A stretch of DNA of 64,000 bases from Cybelea sp963792005 (GTDB lineage Bacteria > Vulcanimicrobiota > Vulcanimicrobiia > Vulcanimicrobiales > Vulcanimicrobiaceae): assembly GCA_963792005.1 (NCBI GenBank), contig CAWBUG010000002.1, forward strand, positions 1,550,001-1,614,000, in the 5' to 3' direction. How positions within the stretch are numbered: position 1 is the first letter of the stretch; each line of letters opens with the position of its first letter. Positions 52,624-62,571 of the stretch are shown here, in pieces. Both the position numbers and the translations under genes were made by a program. Below the pieces are notes generated by a model, which worked only from the letters and a program-made list of their open reading frames with translations, was not told the origin of the DNA and did not search any database.

Positions 52624-53333
52624 GCCGCAGCTCTCGGCGTTGAGAAGAGCCGAATGTCGTCGAAGGCTTCGGGCTGCTCGAACCCGATGCGCCGCCGGCG
52701 AATGAGTTCGAGGATGGCCAAGAAGGTCACCACGATGACCTCCCGCGTCATGCCCAGCTCTCGACAGAGCGCGGAGAAATGTGTCTCACCGGATTCCTTG
52801 ATTCGCTTCATGATGTAGTCCATCGTTGCGATCAGCGAAATGCGCTCCCGGGCGATCGACCGCTTTTCGGGACGCGCCTGCGCGAGCATCGCGACGAAGG
52901 CGCGCTTGAGTTTCTCCGGATCGACGTCGTACCGCTGCAAGATCTCACCGGCTGGGTCGCCGGATTCGCGGTAAAAGAACGAGCCGGCCTCATTCTGATG
53001 TTCGCGCAGCTCCTCGCCCAGCTCGCGGTACTTCGAGTATGCGATGAGCCGGCGGCGCAGACGCTCCTCGACTTCTTCGGGCGTCTCGCTCTCCTCGTCG
53101 AGCAGCTCCTGCGGAATCGGCGGCAGCAGCGCCTTCGATTTCAAGTAGAGCAGCGTGGCGGCGATAACCAAATATTCTGCGGCAATCTCCACGTCGCGCG
53201 CCTGCAGCGCGCGAACGTATTCGAGATACTGTTCCGCCACGCTCGCGAGGGGGACCGTCGCGATATCGAGCTGCCGCTCCTTGATCAGGCCGAGCAGAAG
53301 GTCGAGCGGTCCGTCGAAGGCGTCGAGCCGCAC
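52620..53333 (-). CDS. scpA: Segregation and condensation protein A
   Basis: ScpA is the kleisin of the SMC complex. The N-terminal FDGPLDLLLGLIKERQLDIATVPLASVAEQYLEYV block and the AAEYLVIAATLLYLKSKALLP helix are diagnostic. The linker is rich in Glu/Asp, and a C-terminal winged helix (EVIVVTFLAILELIRRRRIGFEQPEAFDDIRL) binds the SMC head. Length is 237 residues. It follows the Nudix gene after 23 bases. Confidence 0.95.
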   Translation of the reverse strand: MRLDAFDGPLDLLLGLIKERQLDIATVPLASVAEQYLEYVRALQARDVEIAAEYLVIAATLLYLKSKALLPPIPQELLDEESETPEEVEERLRRRLIAYSKYRELGEELREHQNEAGSFFYRESGDPAGEILQRYDVDPEKLKRAFVAMLAQARPEKRSIARERISLIATMDYIMKRIKESGETHFSALCRELGMTREVIVVTFLAILELIRRRRIGFEQPEAFDDIRLFSTPRAAA

Positions 53334-53356
53334 GCGGAACGCGTGCGCGTCGGTAC

Positions 53357-53839
53357 TCAGGAGGAGACGGGCTCGGCGGTGCGAGCGACGATCTCGGGCT
53401 CGCCGAATGCGTCCGGATTCGCCGCGAGAAACTCGAGCGCCAGATCGACGAGCCGCTTCTCGTTGACGTACTTGAGCGTCTTGCGCGCCTGCGTCAGGTC
53501 GAACCAGGCCGCGTCGTCGACCTCGTGATCGTGATTCGCGGGATTGCCCGAAAGGTAGCGCATCAAAAAGAAGGTGACGGCCTTCTTGTGCTTCGCCTTG
53601 CCCACGTAAAACCAGTACGAAATCTCGTTAAGGCGGGTGACGATCTCGCCCCAACAGCCCGTCTCCTCGTGGACCTCGCGCAGTGCCGCCTGCTCGGTCG
53701 TCTCGCGCGCTTCGACGTGCCCCTTAGGCAATGTCCAGACGCGCGGCGGGTCGCCGCGGCCGATAAGTAGGGCATCGAAGGTCGAATCCCGGCGGCGCAG
53801 CAGCAATCCGCCCGCCGACACCTCGTACTTGATTCGCAT
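53357..53839 (-). CDS. Nudix hydrolase
   Basis: The Nudix box is at GHVEARETTEQAALREVHEETG, an exact Gx5Ex7REVxEETG match. The N-terminal KYEVSAGGLLLRRRDSTFDALLIG and C-terminal section (LSGNPANHDHEVDDAAWFDLTQARKTL) agree with small bis-phosphate or diadenosine-polyphosphate hydrolases. The start ATG at 53839 has GGTGGAG upstream; an in-frame ATG at 53914 is less likely. It leads the nudix-scpA-scpB-nfo unit. The substrate is not known. Confidence 0.88.
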   Translation of the reverse strand: MRIKYEVSAGGLLLRRRDSTFDALLIGRGDPPRVWTLPKGHVEARETTEQAALREVHEETGCWGEIVTRLNEISYWFYVGKAKHKKAVTFFLMRYLSGNPANHDHEVDDAAWFDLTQARKTLKYVNEKRLVDLALEFLAANPDAFGEPEIVARTAEPVSS

Positions 53840-53894
53840 GACGCTCCACCAGGGGACGGGTAAGGGGGCACTTGCGAGCCCCCTGATTACCTCC

Positions 53895-53900
53895 ATTATA
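53895..53900 (-). promoter_or_regulatory. Candidate -10 box for the Nudix unit
   Basis: Read on the minus strand the sequence is a perfect TATAAT about 56 bases before the Nudix start. No good -35 hexamer lies at 16-18 bases upstream, so this may need an activator or be chance. The 190 bases from 53840 to 54030 hold nothing else I recognise. Confidence 0.35.
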
Positions 53901-54030
53901 CCGTCAGGTCCCAAGAAGAGCTGCCGAAAGTATCGACCTCTTCCCCTGCTTGCTTAGCCTTACTTGCCGGCCGATCCGCCGGTCACGACCGCGGTCGCTT
54001 CGAAGCGGGAACCACGCCCAGGGGCCCGGC

Positions 54031-55506
54031 TTAGGTTGGGTCTGCCGTCCAGCGAAGGTCCGGCCGGCGCGCCGCGCGGGTCTCGTCGACCCGCCCCACC
54101 GGGGTCGTGATCGGCGCCGCGAAGAGCGCCTGCGGTTCGGTCTTCGCTCGCTCCACGATCGCGCGCAATGCCTCGACGAAGGCGTCGAGCGTCTCCTTCG
54201 ATTCCGTCTCGGTCGGTTCGATCATCAAACACTCCGGCACGATGAGCGGAAAATACATCGTGGGTGCCATGTAGCCGTAATCGAGCAGCGCTTTAGCGAG
54301 ATCGAGCGCGCGCACGCCGTGCTCTTTCTTTAGCTGCTGCGCCGATGCGACGAACTCGTGGCGGCAGTTCTCCGGATACGGCGTTTCGAGAAACTCCGCA
54401 ACCTTCACGCGAAGATAGTTGGCATTGAGCACCGCAAGCTGAGAGACACGCTTGAGGCCGTCGGCACCGTTAGCGTAGAGGTAAGCCAGTGCGCGCACCG
54501 CGTGCGCGAAGTTCGACCAGAACGAACGCATCGGCCCGATTGACTTCGGCCGGTCGAAGTCGAGCCGCAGGCTTCCTTCGTCGCGAACGACGACGGGTGT
54601 CGGCAGATACTCGACGAGGTGCGCCGCGACGCCGAGCGGACCGTGACCAGCACCGCCGCCGCCGTGCGGAATCGTGAACGTCTTGTGCGTATTCAAATGC
54701 ATCAGATCGAAGCCCATATCGCCGGGACGCGTATATCCCATAATCGCGTTGGCGTTGGCGCCGTCGTAATACATAAGCCCGCCGGCCTCGTGCACGGCCG
54801 CGGCGATCTCCGCAATCTCGTCTTCGAAGAGACCGAGCGTATTCGGATTCGTCATCATGCAGACCGCCGTATCGGCGCCAAGCACCTTGCGGATCTCGGC
54901 GACGCTCACGCGCCCTCGTTCGTTGCTCGGTAGCGAGACGACCTTGAAGCCGCACATCGCAGCCGATGCGGGATTCGTGCCGTGCGCAGTGTCCGGAACG
55001 ATCACTTTGTCGCGGTGCGTCTCGCCGCGCTGCTTGAAGTATTTCTTGGCAATCAACAGCGCGCCCAGCTCGGCGTGCGCACCTGCCGACGGGTTGAGCG
55101 AGAAGGCGGCCATCCCGAAGAGCGAGCTCAGTGACCGTTCGAGTTCGTACATCACGCTCAGCGCGCCCTGTGCGAGGTCGTCAGGCGTGAATGGATGGAG
55201 TTCCGCGAACTCGCGACGCGCGACAATCGCATCGTTAACGCGGGGATTGTACTTCATCGTGCACGATCCAAGCGGGTAGAAGCCCAAATCGATACCAAAC
55301 GTTCGCTGCGACAACTTGGTAAAGTGGCGCACCACGTCCAACTCGCTGTTATCGGGCAGCGGAAGGTCGTCGCGAAGCACCGACCGCGGCAAGAAGCTCT
55401 CGAGCGGCTTGCTCTCCTCGAGATAGCGGTTGGCGCGCCCCTCCTGACCGGATTCGAAGATCAGCGGCACGCCCGCAGCGCTGCCGTTAGACTGCTGCGG
55501 GGACAT
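54031..55506 (-). CDS. gcvPB: Glycine dehydrogenase (P protein) subunit 2
   Basis: This subunit holds the PLP lysine of glycine decarboxylase, Lys275 in LNTHKTFTIPHGGGGAGHGPLGV. The family blocks GFYPLGSCTMKYNPRVND, NPSAGAHAELGAL, DTAHGTNPASA and MMTNPNTLGLFEDEI are intact. Length is 491 residues. It overlaps gcvPA by 20 bases, and together they replace the single-chain GcvP. The GcvH and GcvT partners are outside the window; the lipoyl group they need is made by the lipA/lipB operon. Confidence 0.96.
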   Translation of the reverse strand: MSPQQSNGSAAGVPLIFESGQEGRANRYLEESKPLESFLPRSVLRDDLPLPDNSELDVVRHFTKLSQRTFGIDLGFYPLGSCTMKYNPRVNDAIVARREFAELHPFTPDDLAQGALSVMYELERSLSSLFGMAAFSLNPSAGAHAELGALLIAKKYFKQRGETHRDKVIVPDTAHGTNPASAAMCGFKVVSLPSNERGRVSVAEIRKVLGADTAVCMMTNPNTLGLFEDEIAEIAAAVHEAGGLMYYDGANANAIMGYTRPGDMGFDLMHLNTHKTFTIPHGGGGAGHGPLGVAAHLVEYLPTPVVVRDEGSLRLDFDRPKSIGPMRSFWSNFAHAVRALAYLYANGADGLKRVSQLAVLNANYLRVKVAEFLETPYPENCRHEFVASAQQLKKEHGVRALDLAKALLDYGYMAPTMYFPLIVPECLMIEPTETESKETLDAFVEALRAIVERAKTEPQALFAAPITTPVGRVDETRAARRPDLRWTADPT

Positions 55507-56848
55507 TGAGAACCTCCTCGAGCGCGCTTGCGAGCGCCTTGATGTCGCCCGTCGTCGTAAGCTCGGTCGCCGTCATGAGGATGCAGCGGCTCATCTTGGG
55601 ATAGAAGCGACCGAGATCGAGACCGCCGAGAATCTTGCGCTCTCGTAACCCCGCGAGCACTTCGCCGGCCGGCCGGCCTACGTCGGCGACGAACTCGTTG
55701 AAGAACGGGGCGCTATGTTTTATCCGAACTCCGGGAACGTTGGCCACGGCGCTGGCAAGTTCGCGAGCGCGGGCCAAGTTGAGCCCGGCCGCGTCACGCA
55801 ATCCCGTCTTGCCCATCAGCGCGAGATAGATCGTCGCGATCAGCGCGCAATGAGCCTGATTCGTGCAAATGTTGGACGTCGCACGTTCCCGTCTGATATG
55901 CTGCTCGCGCGCTTGGAGCGTCAGCACGTAGGCGGTACGTCCGGCGCTATCCACCGTTCGTCCCACCAGCCGCCCGGGAATGCGGCGCATATGCTCTTGC
56001 GTCGACGCGATGAAACCGGCATATGGACCGCCGTAGGCGAGCGCGACGCCAAAGCTCTGCGCCTCACCGGCTACGATCTGCGCTCCCCACGACGAGGGCG
56101 GCGCGAGCGCCGCCAACGAGAGCGCCTCGGCGACGACCGCAATAGGAACGGTTCCGCCGGCACGCATCGCCTCGCGCGCGTTTGCCTGCGGCGTATCGAC
56201 GTTACCGAAAAAATTAGGCGATTGCAATGCAACCGCGGCGTACTCGCCGCTCGCCGCCGCAGCCGCGAGCGCGTCGTTATCCGTCGTGCCGTCGTCGGTA
56301 AACGGAATCTCGTCCACGGTGACGTCGAGCCCCTCGCAGTAGGTCTGCAAGACGGCGCGATAGTTCGGATGCACCGCACGAGAGACGAGGATCTTCTGCC
56401 GGCCCGTGGCACCTAGTGCCATGATTGCCGACTCGGCGAGCGCGGTGGCACCGTCGTACACCGAAGCGTTGGCAATATCCATTCCGGTCAACAGCGCTAT
56501 GTAGGTCTGCCACTCGTAGATCGCTTGCAGATAGCCTTGGGAGACTTCGGCTTGGTACGGAGTATATGCGGTGAGGAACTCACCGCGCATTGCGAGCGCG
56601 GCAATCGCCGGCGGCGTATAATGACGATACGCACCCGCGCCGAGGAACGAACGATATCCCGCGCCGGCGTTCGCTTGCGCGAACTGATCGAAGCGCCGCT
56701 GGATGAGATACTCCGGTAAGGCGGGAACGACTTCGAGCTCGGCCTTGAGCGCGATCGCGTCGGGAACGCCGAGAAGTTCGTCGAGCGATTTCGCGCCGAT
56801 CGTCTCGAGCATCGCCTGAACGTCTCGCCTGGTGTGCGGTGCGTACAT
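55487..56848 (-). CDS. gcvPA: Glycine dehydrogenase (P protein) subunit 1
   Basis: This is the N-terminal subunit of glycine decarboxylase, 453 residues. It begins YAPHTRRDVQAMLETIGAKSLDELL and has FLGAGAYRHYTPPAIAALAMRGEFLTAYTPYQAEVSQGYLQ, then MDIANASVYDGATALAESAIMA. A second block, LAYGGPYAGFIASTQEHMRRIPGRLVGRTVD, is typical. The start ATG follows GGGGAA. The gcvPA-gcvPB order is as in other two-subunit systems. Confidence 0.96.
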   Translation of the reverse strand: MYAPHTRRDVQAMLETIGAKSLDELLGVPDAIALKAELEVVPALPEYLIQRRFDQFAQANAGAGYRSFLGAGAYRHYTPPAIAALAMRGEFLTAYTPYQAEVSQGYLQAIYEWQTYIALLTGMDIANASVYDGATALAESAIMALGATGRQKILVSRAVHPNYRAVLQTYCEGLDVTVDEIPFTDDGTTDNDALAAAAASGEYAAVALQSPNFFGNVDTPQANAREAMRAGGTVPIAVVAEALSLAALAPPSSWGAQIVAGEAQSFGVALAYGGPYAGFIASTQEHMRRIPGRLVGRTVDSAGRTAYVLTLQAREQHIRRERATSNICTNQAHCALIATIYLALMGKTGLRDAAGLNLARARELASAVANVPGVRIKHSAPFFNEFVADVGRPAGEVLAGLRERKILGGLDLGRFYPKMSRCILMTATELTTTGDIKALASALEEVLNVPAAV

Positions 56849-56868
56849 TGGTTCCCCGACAGGTGATT

Positions 56869-57339
56869 CTATTGATTCTGCGGTTTAAGCGAAGGATCCG
56901 GAATTCCGTTCGGACAGATGGTTGCCTGCACCGCCGGCGAGACGTAGTACGCATGCAGGTCGTAGTGAGGAACCGGCAGCCCCGCGTGGCCGTGCGGCTC
57001 GTATCTAAAATCCACGTGGTCGATCGTATAACCGGGCAGCGCGCGGATATTTCCGTAAGCGAATCCCTTTTCGAGCTGGGCGACCGTCACCATGATCTCG
57101 GTGAATACCGGCTTGCCCTGCCAAACTCCATAGATGGGACCGACGGGCAGTTTTTTCACGTCGGCCCAGTGTTCGCCCATCGTTGCAACGCACGGGGAGA
57201 CCAGAATGGCACTCGCCGGGATGCCGGCAGGGTGAACCTTGGGCTGCGGCGGCAGCATCGGCTCACCGGCAATCGCGGCCGCGGTTGCGACCTTTGCCGC
57301 AAAGGCAACGGCGAACGCAAAGAGCACGAAACGAATCAT
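56869..57339 (-). CDS. Secreted DUF5602/TTHB210-like protein
   Basis: The 156-residue product has a signal peptide (IRFVLFAFAVAFAAKVATA) and a conserved block with MGEHWADVKKLPVGPIYGVWQGKPVFTEIMVTVAQLEKGFAYGNIRALPG. PHGHAGLPVPHYDLHAYYVS, a histidine-rich stretch, follows. I recall this pattern from TTHB210-like proteins (DUF5602). The function is unknown; the His cluster hints at metal binding. The start has AAGGAG eight bases upstream. It sits alone between gcvPA and the STAND pair. Confidence 0.8.
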   Translation of the reverse strand: MIRFVLFAFAVAFAAKVATAAAIAGEPMLPPQPKVHPAGIPASAILVSPCVATMGEHWADVKKLPVGPIYGVWQGKPVFTEIMVTVAQLEKGFAYGNIRALPGYTIDHVDFRYEPHGHAGLPVPHYDLHAYYVSPAVQATICPNGIPDPSLKPQNQ

Positions 57340-57376
57340 CGAAGCTTCTCCTTTGTTGCGCCGATTCAGCGGCGCT

Positions 57377-59908
57377 TCAGCGCACGCCTGTTGCTTGCGC
57401 GACGGCCTCCGTTTCGCTCATCGCCGCACCCTCGGCCAAACGGGTCGCTACGGCAGCGGCTCCCAAGGCGGCTCGCAAAACGGCTAGCGCGCGATCGTAC
57501 TCGCGTTGCTCCTGATTGTTCAGCCTGGCGGCTCCCATTGCCGCAAGGCGTGCGTCGACGAATCCCAAGATTCGCGCCGCACGAACGTTCGCGGAGGCGC
57601 AATCGCCGGAAGACCCGGTACGCAACGCCGCAATTGCGGCGAGGTGCTGCAGGGCTTGGGCCGCTTGAACGCTCAAATGCCCGCTCCCGTTACGATATTC
57701 GAGCGCGAGCGCAAGCGCCTCGCGAGCGTGCCGTTCGGCTTCGTCAAAACGGTCCAATAAGATGAGATAGAGTGCTATGTTGTCTAACGCTTGCGCGACG
57801 AGCGGCGTTTCATCGAACGTTTGCAACGACGATACGGCTCTGCTCGCGTACGTCAGCGCCAGCTCGACGTTGCCGGCAATCGCCTCGCATTCACTCAAAT
57901 CGTTGAGTGTGAAGGCGGCGTTGAGAGCCGCTCCGAGCGATTCGTAAATGTCGATTGCTTCGGAATAATACGCCCGCGCCGCCACGATATCTCCGCCGTT
58001 GACGCAGCTGTTCCAGCCTAGCCCCCGGACGATATAGGCAATGAGCCGGCGGTCTCCAAGCGCGCGCGCCGCAGCAAGCGACTCACGTAAGAGCTGCATG
58101 GCTTCCACCGGACGCCCGAGCGCGGTGAACGCGTGCGCCACGATGCTTTGTGCTCGAGCGGTGCCGAGTTTGTCGCCGATCGCTCGATACTGCGCGGCCG
58201 CGCGCTCGCTGCAGGAGAGATGCTCGTTATGGTCCCGCAGCGCCCACGCGGCAATTGCGCCGGCGTAACTGAGCTCGGCCGCAACGGCCGGCGGAGTTGC
58301 GTCGTCGACGAGTTGTCGAGCGGAGGCGAGCCATCGCGCCCCTTCGAGCGGGGCAAAATACTGCCAAACCACCCGCAACTTCCCCGCGAGCCGTTGTCCC
58401 AACCTGACGTCGCCGCGTTCGTTCAGCGTCCACTGCAGCGCCGTGCGCCAATTATCGAGCTCCTCCGGAACGAGAGCGCGCCAGACGTCGTCGGGCTGGG
58501 ACTCATAAACGCGCTCGAGCTCTTCCGCGAGCTCCAACGCCAGCGCCGCCTGACGATGCGCCACGGCGTGGGTCTCGCCGCGACCGTCGAGTTTCTCGCG
58601 AGCATATTCCCGAAACGATTCGCAGAGTTCGTATCGCGGCTCGTCGCCCTTTAGTTCGGCCGCAATCAGCGACTTATCAACTAACGATGAAAGCGACGCG
58701 ATCACGTCCGAAGGCGCCGCGCTTTCATCGGCACAGACTGCGGCGGCGCCGGCAAGCGTGCAGCCGCCGGCGAAGACCGAGAGCCGTTCGAAGAGCCGCT
58801 GCTCGGACTTCGAGAGCAGATCGTAGCTCCAGTCGATCGTTGCGCGCATCGTTTGTTGACGCGGCAGCGCCATGCGTTCGCCCACGGTCAACAGCCTCAG
58901 GCGTTCGTCGAGTTTACGGGCTAGTGCGGGGAGCGAAAGCAGGTTCACGCGCGCGGCAGTCAGTTCGATCGCAAGCGGTATTCCGTCGAGACGCCGGCAG
59001 ATCTCGGCGACGACGGGTGCGTTATTGTCGGTCAACTCAAAACGATGATCGACGGCACGCGCGCGATCGACGAACAGCGCGATGGCGCCGTACGAGGCGG
59101 TACCCGCGGCCCCGAGAGTACCGTCGGTCTCTGCTTCGGGAACGTCGAGCGACGGCAGCCGATAGGCATGCTCTCCCGCGGCTCGCAGCGGTTCGCGGCT
59201 CGTCGCAATGATGCGAAGCCGCGAACAACGGCTCAACAGTTGCTCGGCGGCTGCGGCCGCTTCGTCGATGACGTGTTCGCAGTTATCCAGAATCAGGAGC
59301 AGCGGCTTTTCGCGCAGATATGCGACGATCGCATCGAGCGACGATCGCTGCGGGCTTTCCTTAACGCCGAGTGCTGCGGCGATGCTCGCCGTCACGAGCG
59401 ACGCATCGGCGATCGGCGCCAAGCCGGCAAAGCAGAGCGCGCGATCGTCCTGCTCGAGCGACGTCGCAACTTGCAGCGCCGTCTGCGTCTTGCCGACGCC
59501 GCCTGCCCCGGTCAGCGTGACGAGGCGATGCTGGCGCACGAGCGCCGCGATCTCCTCGAGCTCACGCTCGCGCCCGACAAACGTTGCCAGCGAGAGCGGA
59601 AGGCTAAAAGCTGCGGGCGGAGCCGAAGCGCCGGTCCGCAACGCCGGTCCGTAACGCGGACGCGCGGGCCGCGTGGCGGCGGCATCGAGATGCCGGCGGT
59701 CGTCGGGCTCGAGCGCCAAGGCGCGTGCCAAGAGCGCGACCGTTTCGCGATGCGGAGTGCGACGATACCCGCGTTCGAGCGCGCTGATACCGTTGGCGCT
59801 CATGCCCGCTCGCTCGGCCAGGGCCTCCTGCGAGAGTTCTGCGCGCATGCGATACTCTCGCAACAACGCACCGAACTGTTGGGAGTCCGAGGTCTGCGTT
59901 TCGCTCAC
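57377..59908 (-). CDS. XRE-NB-ARC-TPR (STAND) regulator, intact copy
   Basis: An XRE helix-turn-helix is at residues 11-70 (LLREYRMRAELSQEALAERAGMSANGISALERGYRR). The NB-ARC module has TFVGRERELEEI, Walker A TGAGGVGKT at 133-141, Walker B LLLILDN at 203-209 and IIATSREPLR as sensor 1. The GIPLAIELTAARV (GxPLA) motif follows. The last 400 residues are TPR-like helical repeats (ALDNIALYLILLDRFDEAERHAREALAL). Such STAND proteins act as ATP-gated sensors and regulators. The GTG at 59908 overlaps the next copy's stop by four bases. The ligand is unknown. Confidence 0.9.
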   Translation of the reverse strand: MSETQTSDSQQFGALLREYRMRAELSQEALAERAGMSANGISALERGYRRTPHRETVALLARALALEPDDRRHLDAAATRPARPRYGPALRTGASAPPAAFSLPLSLATFVGRERELEEIAALVRQHRLVTLTGAGGVGKTQTALQVATSLEQDDRALCFAGLAPIADASLVTASIAAALGVKESPQRSSLDAIVAYLREKPLLLILDNCEHVIDEAAAAAEQLLSRCSRLRIIATSREPLRAAGEHAYRLPSLDVPEAETDGTLGAAGTASYGAIALFVDRARAVDHRFELTDNNAPVVAEICRRLDGIPLAIELTAARVNLLSLPALARKLDERLRLLTVGERMALPRQQTMRATIDWSYDLLSKSEQRLFERLSVFAGGCTLAGAAAVCADESAAPSDVIASLSSLVDKSLIAAELKGDEPRYELCESFREYAREKLDGRGETHAVAHRQAALALELAEELERVYESQPDDVWRALVPEELDNWRTALQWTLNERGDVRLGQRLAGKLRVVWQYFAPLEGARWLASARQLVDDATPPAVAAELSYAGAIAAWALRDHNEHLSCSERAAAQYRAIGDKLGTARAQSIVAHAFTALGRPVEAMQLLRESLAAARALGDRRLIAYIVRGLGWNSCVNGGDIVAARAYYSEAIDIYESLGAALNAAFTLNDLSECEAIAGNVELALTYASRAVSSLQTFDETPLVAQALDNIALYLILLDRFDEAERHAREALALALEYRNGSGHLSVQAAQALQHLAAIAALRTGSSGDCASANVRAARILGFVDARLAAMGAARLNNQEQREYDRALAVLRAALGAAAVATRLAEGAAMSETEAVAQATGVR

Positions 59909-62369
59909 GGCTCTGCAAGAGCGAGCGCGATCGCTCGATCGGCGGAGATGCTCCGGCCAAGTTGTATCAAACGCGCGACTTCTTCCGCAGCCACGTTCGT
60001 TTGCAACAACCGCTCCAGCCGTTCGTGCGTCATGCGCTCCGTAGGCTCTCGCCGATAGCCGATGCGCTCGTATGCGCCCTGTGCGTAACCGGCAAGCTGT
60101 CCGGCGGTGACGTAACGGCCTTCGAGCGCGAAGATCAGCGCGAGATGTTCGATCGCGTTGGTAACGGCGACGCCGTCGCGGTCGAGCGTCATTCCAAGTG
60201 CGAGCGCCTCGCGACCAGCCGCGCGCGAATTTGGCAAATCGTCGAGCGCGACCAGATACCCGCACAGGTTCGATAGCGCGTGCAGCACCGTCAACGCGTC
60301 GCCGCTGCTCTTGAAGTGCGCGGCGGCCTGTGACGCGAGCGAAACCGCGCGCGCCGAGCGTCCGCGAGCGTGTTCGACCTCGGCGAGGTTCAGGGCGTTG
60401 TGTTCGGCGCCGTCCGTGTCGCCGGACTCGCGGCGCGTCTCGCCGCATTCTTCGTACTCAATGGCGGCAGCATCGAAATCTCCCTGAAGAAGGCGCAAAT
60501 ACGCTTTTGCGTCGTGCAGACGCCGGTCGAGCAGGGCGTCGCGCGACGGGGCTATGGATTCCACCTCCTCCAGCGCCGATTCGGCCTCATCGAACTTCGA
60601 AGCGTGAATGTCTAAAAGCGCACGCGTGCAAAGCGCCATAGCGAGCACGTAAGCATCTCCCGCGGAGCGCGCGCATCGCACGCTCTGCGCGGCAGCCTCG
60701 GATGCCTCCGCTTTTCTCACGTTAAACAGCATCCATGCGAGGGAGAGCCAGAGCCTGGCCCGCAAGAGGAACTCGTCAACTGGCAGCAGACGCAGCACGT
60801 CGCGGCTGCGGCGAACTCCTTCGCTAAAGAGCGCGGTCGTGCTCCACCTGCCGTTGGCGAGCAACTCAGCGGCGCCAATGAGGTCGTGACCGATCGCCCA
60901 ATCGACCGCCGCGCGAACGTCTTCCGCCTCGTCGGCAAAAAGCGCGGTTAGCGGCGTCTCGTTTCCCGTGCGCCGATAAAGCTCGTTCTCCTCTGCGAAC
61001 CGCTCGCGCAGGTAACGCAGATGGCGAGAAGCGGTCGTCTCGGCCGCACCCGTCGCATTCAGCTTCTCGCGTGCGTAGGCACGCGTCGATTCGAGCATCC
61101 GGTAACGCATTTCGTTTCGATCCGGCTCGGCGACGACGAGCGACTTTTCGACCAATGAGGTGAGCCCGTCGATAACGTCGAGTTCGTCGAGCGAATCGCC
61201 CGATACGACGGCAACGGCCGCTTCTAACGTAAACCCGTTCACGAAAACCGAGAGGTGTTCGAAGATCCGCTTCTCGCGCTCCGCCAGCAGCTCGTAACTC
61301 CAGTCAATCGTTGCTCGCATCGTCTGCTGACGCGGAAGCGCGCTGCGCGCTCCTCCCGCAAGCAGCCGAAATCGATCGTCCAGCCTATCGTCGATCGCAT
61401 TGACCGTCAGGAGCGTCACCCGCGCCGCGGCAAGCTCGATCGCCAGCGGAATGCCGTCGAGCCGTCGGCAGATCTCGGCCACGGTACGCGCGTTCTTGTC
61501 GGTGAGCGCGAATTGATGGTCGGCGGCCTTCGCGCGATTGACGAAGAGCGCGACCGATTCGTAGCCGACGGCCGCACTTGCGTCGAGATCCGTGTCTCGT
61601 GACGAGGGGACGCTGAGCGAAGGCAAACGATACCGGTACTCTCCCGAGGCGCGGAGCGGCTCGCGGCTCGTCGCCAAGATGCGAACTCCCGAGCATTCGC
61701 GGAGCAATTTTCGGCGGCCTCGGAGACTCGCGCCATCACGTGCTCGCAGTTGTCCAGGATCAGCACCATCGTCTTCTCTTTGAGAAACCGGGCGATGGTA
61801 TCGAGCAGCGCCTCACCGGTCGCTTCCCGGATTTTGAGCGCCGAGGCGATGACGGGTGCCACCGGGGCGGTCGCCGCGATCGGAGCGAGTGCGACAAAGC
61901 GCAGCGATCCCGCGGGCAGGTCGAGGGCGCGCGCCGCCCGCGTGGCCGTCTGAGTCTTCCCGATACCGCCGCTTCCCGTGACGGTGACCAGCCGGTGCTC
62001 GCGCACCAGCTGCACGATCTCCGCGAGCTCCTTTTCGCGTCCGACGAAGCTCGTCAGCGATACCGGCAAATCGTCGGCCGTTTCGGGTCGGCCGTTATGG
62101 GCCGCCGGAGGGTGACGACGGAACCCGGCGCGTGCGACCGCGTCAAACTGACTCCGGCTCTCGTCGCTTAGCGCCAGCGCGGTGGCCAGAAGCGCGACGG
62201 TCTCACGTTGGGGCGTGCGGCGATAACCGCGTTCGAGCGCGCTCACCCCATTTACGCTGATCCCGGCACGCTCGGCCAGAGCCTCCTGCGAGAGTCCCGC
62301 GGCGAGCCGATGGCTTCGCAGAAGCGTCCCGAAGTCCGACGAGCCGGAGACGTGCTCCTCGTCCTCCAC
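59905..62369 (-). pseudogene. XRE-NB-ARC-TPR (STAND) regulator, second copy, frameshifted
   Basis: The start is GTG at 62369 and the N-terminal XRE-HTH (LLRSHRLAAGLSQEALAERAGISVNGVSALERGYRR) and Walker A (TGSGGIGKT) are intact. The frame breaks at a run of four A on the minus strand (bases 61708-61711), directly after the Walker B motif (LILDNCEHVMARVSEAAE). The next residues, LLRECSGVRILATSREPLRA, continue in another frame; adding one A restores the alignment with the intact paralogue. It would be about 821 residues. This is either a disabled gene, a slippage-controlled gene or a single sequencing error. The TPR tail is complete. Confidence 0.82.
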
Positions 62370-62571
62370 GGCGACAGAAAAGTTCGCGCCGCAGTGAAGC
62401 AGTACCCTCGCTCCCCCAGCGGACAAGTGCGAAGACCGCACATCGGCCCACACAGAAGCTCGCTGTGCGATTCGGTTGTTCGAGTGTGCGTTACGGCGCG
62501 CTACCCGCTCGCGGCATGATGCGTAGCGGAACGGGCGCCCTGCCCGAGCCTTCTTTTCAAGGAGCAGAGAC

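Noticed and set aside
53840..54030. Possible small gene in the gap between Nudix and gcvPB
   Set aside because: The only frame (53960-54232, minus) overlaps gcvPB and has no start signal or family; I kept only a weak -10 box.
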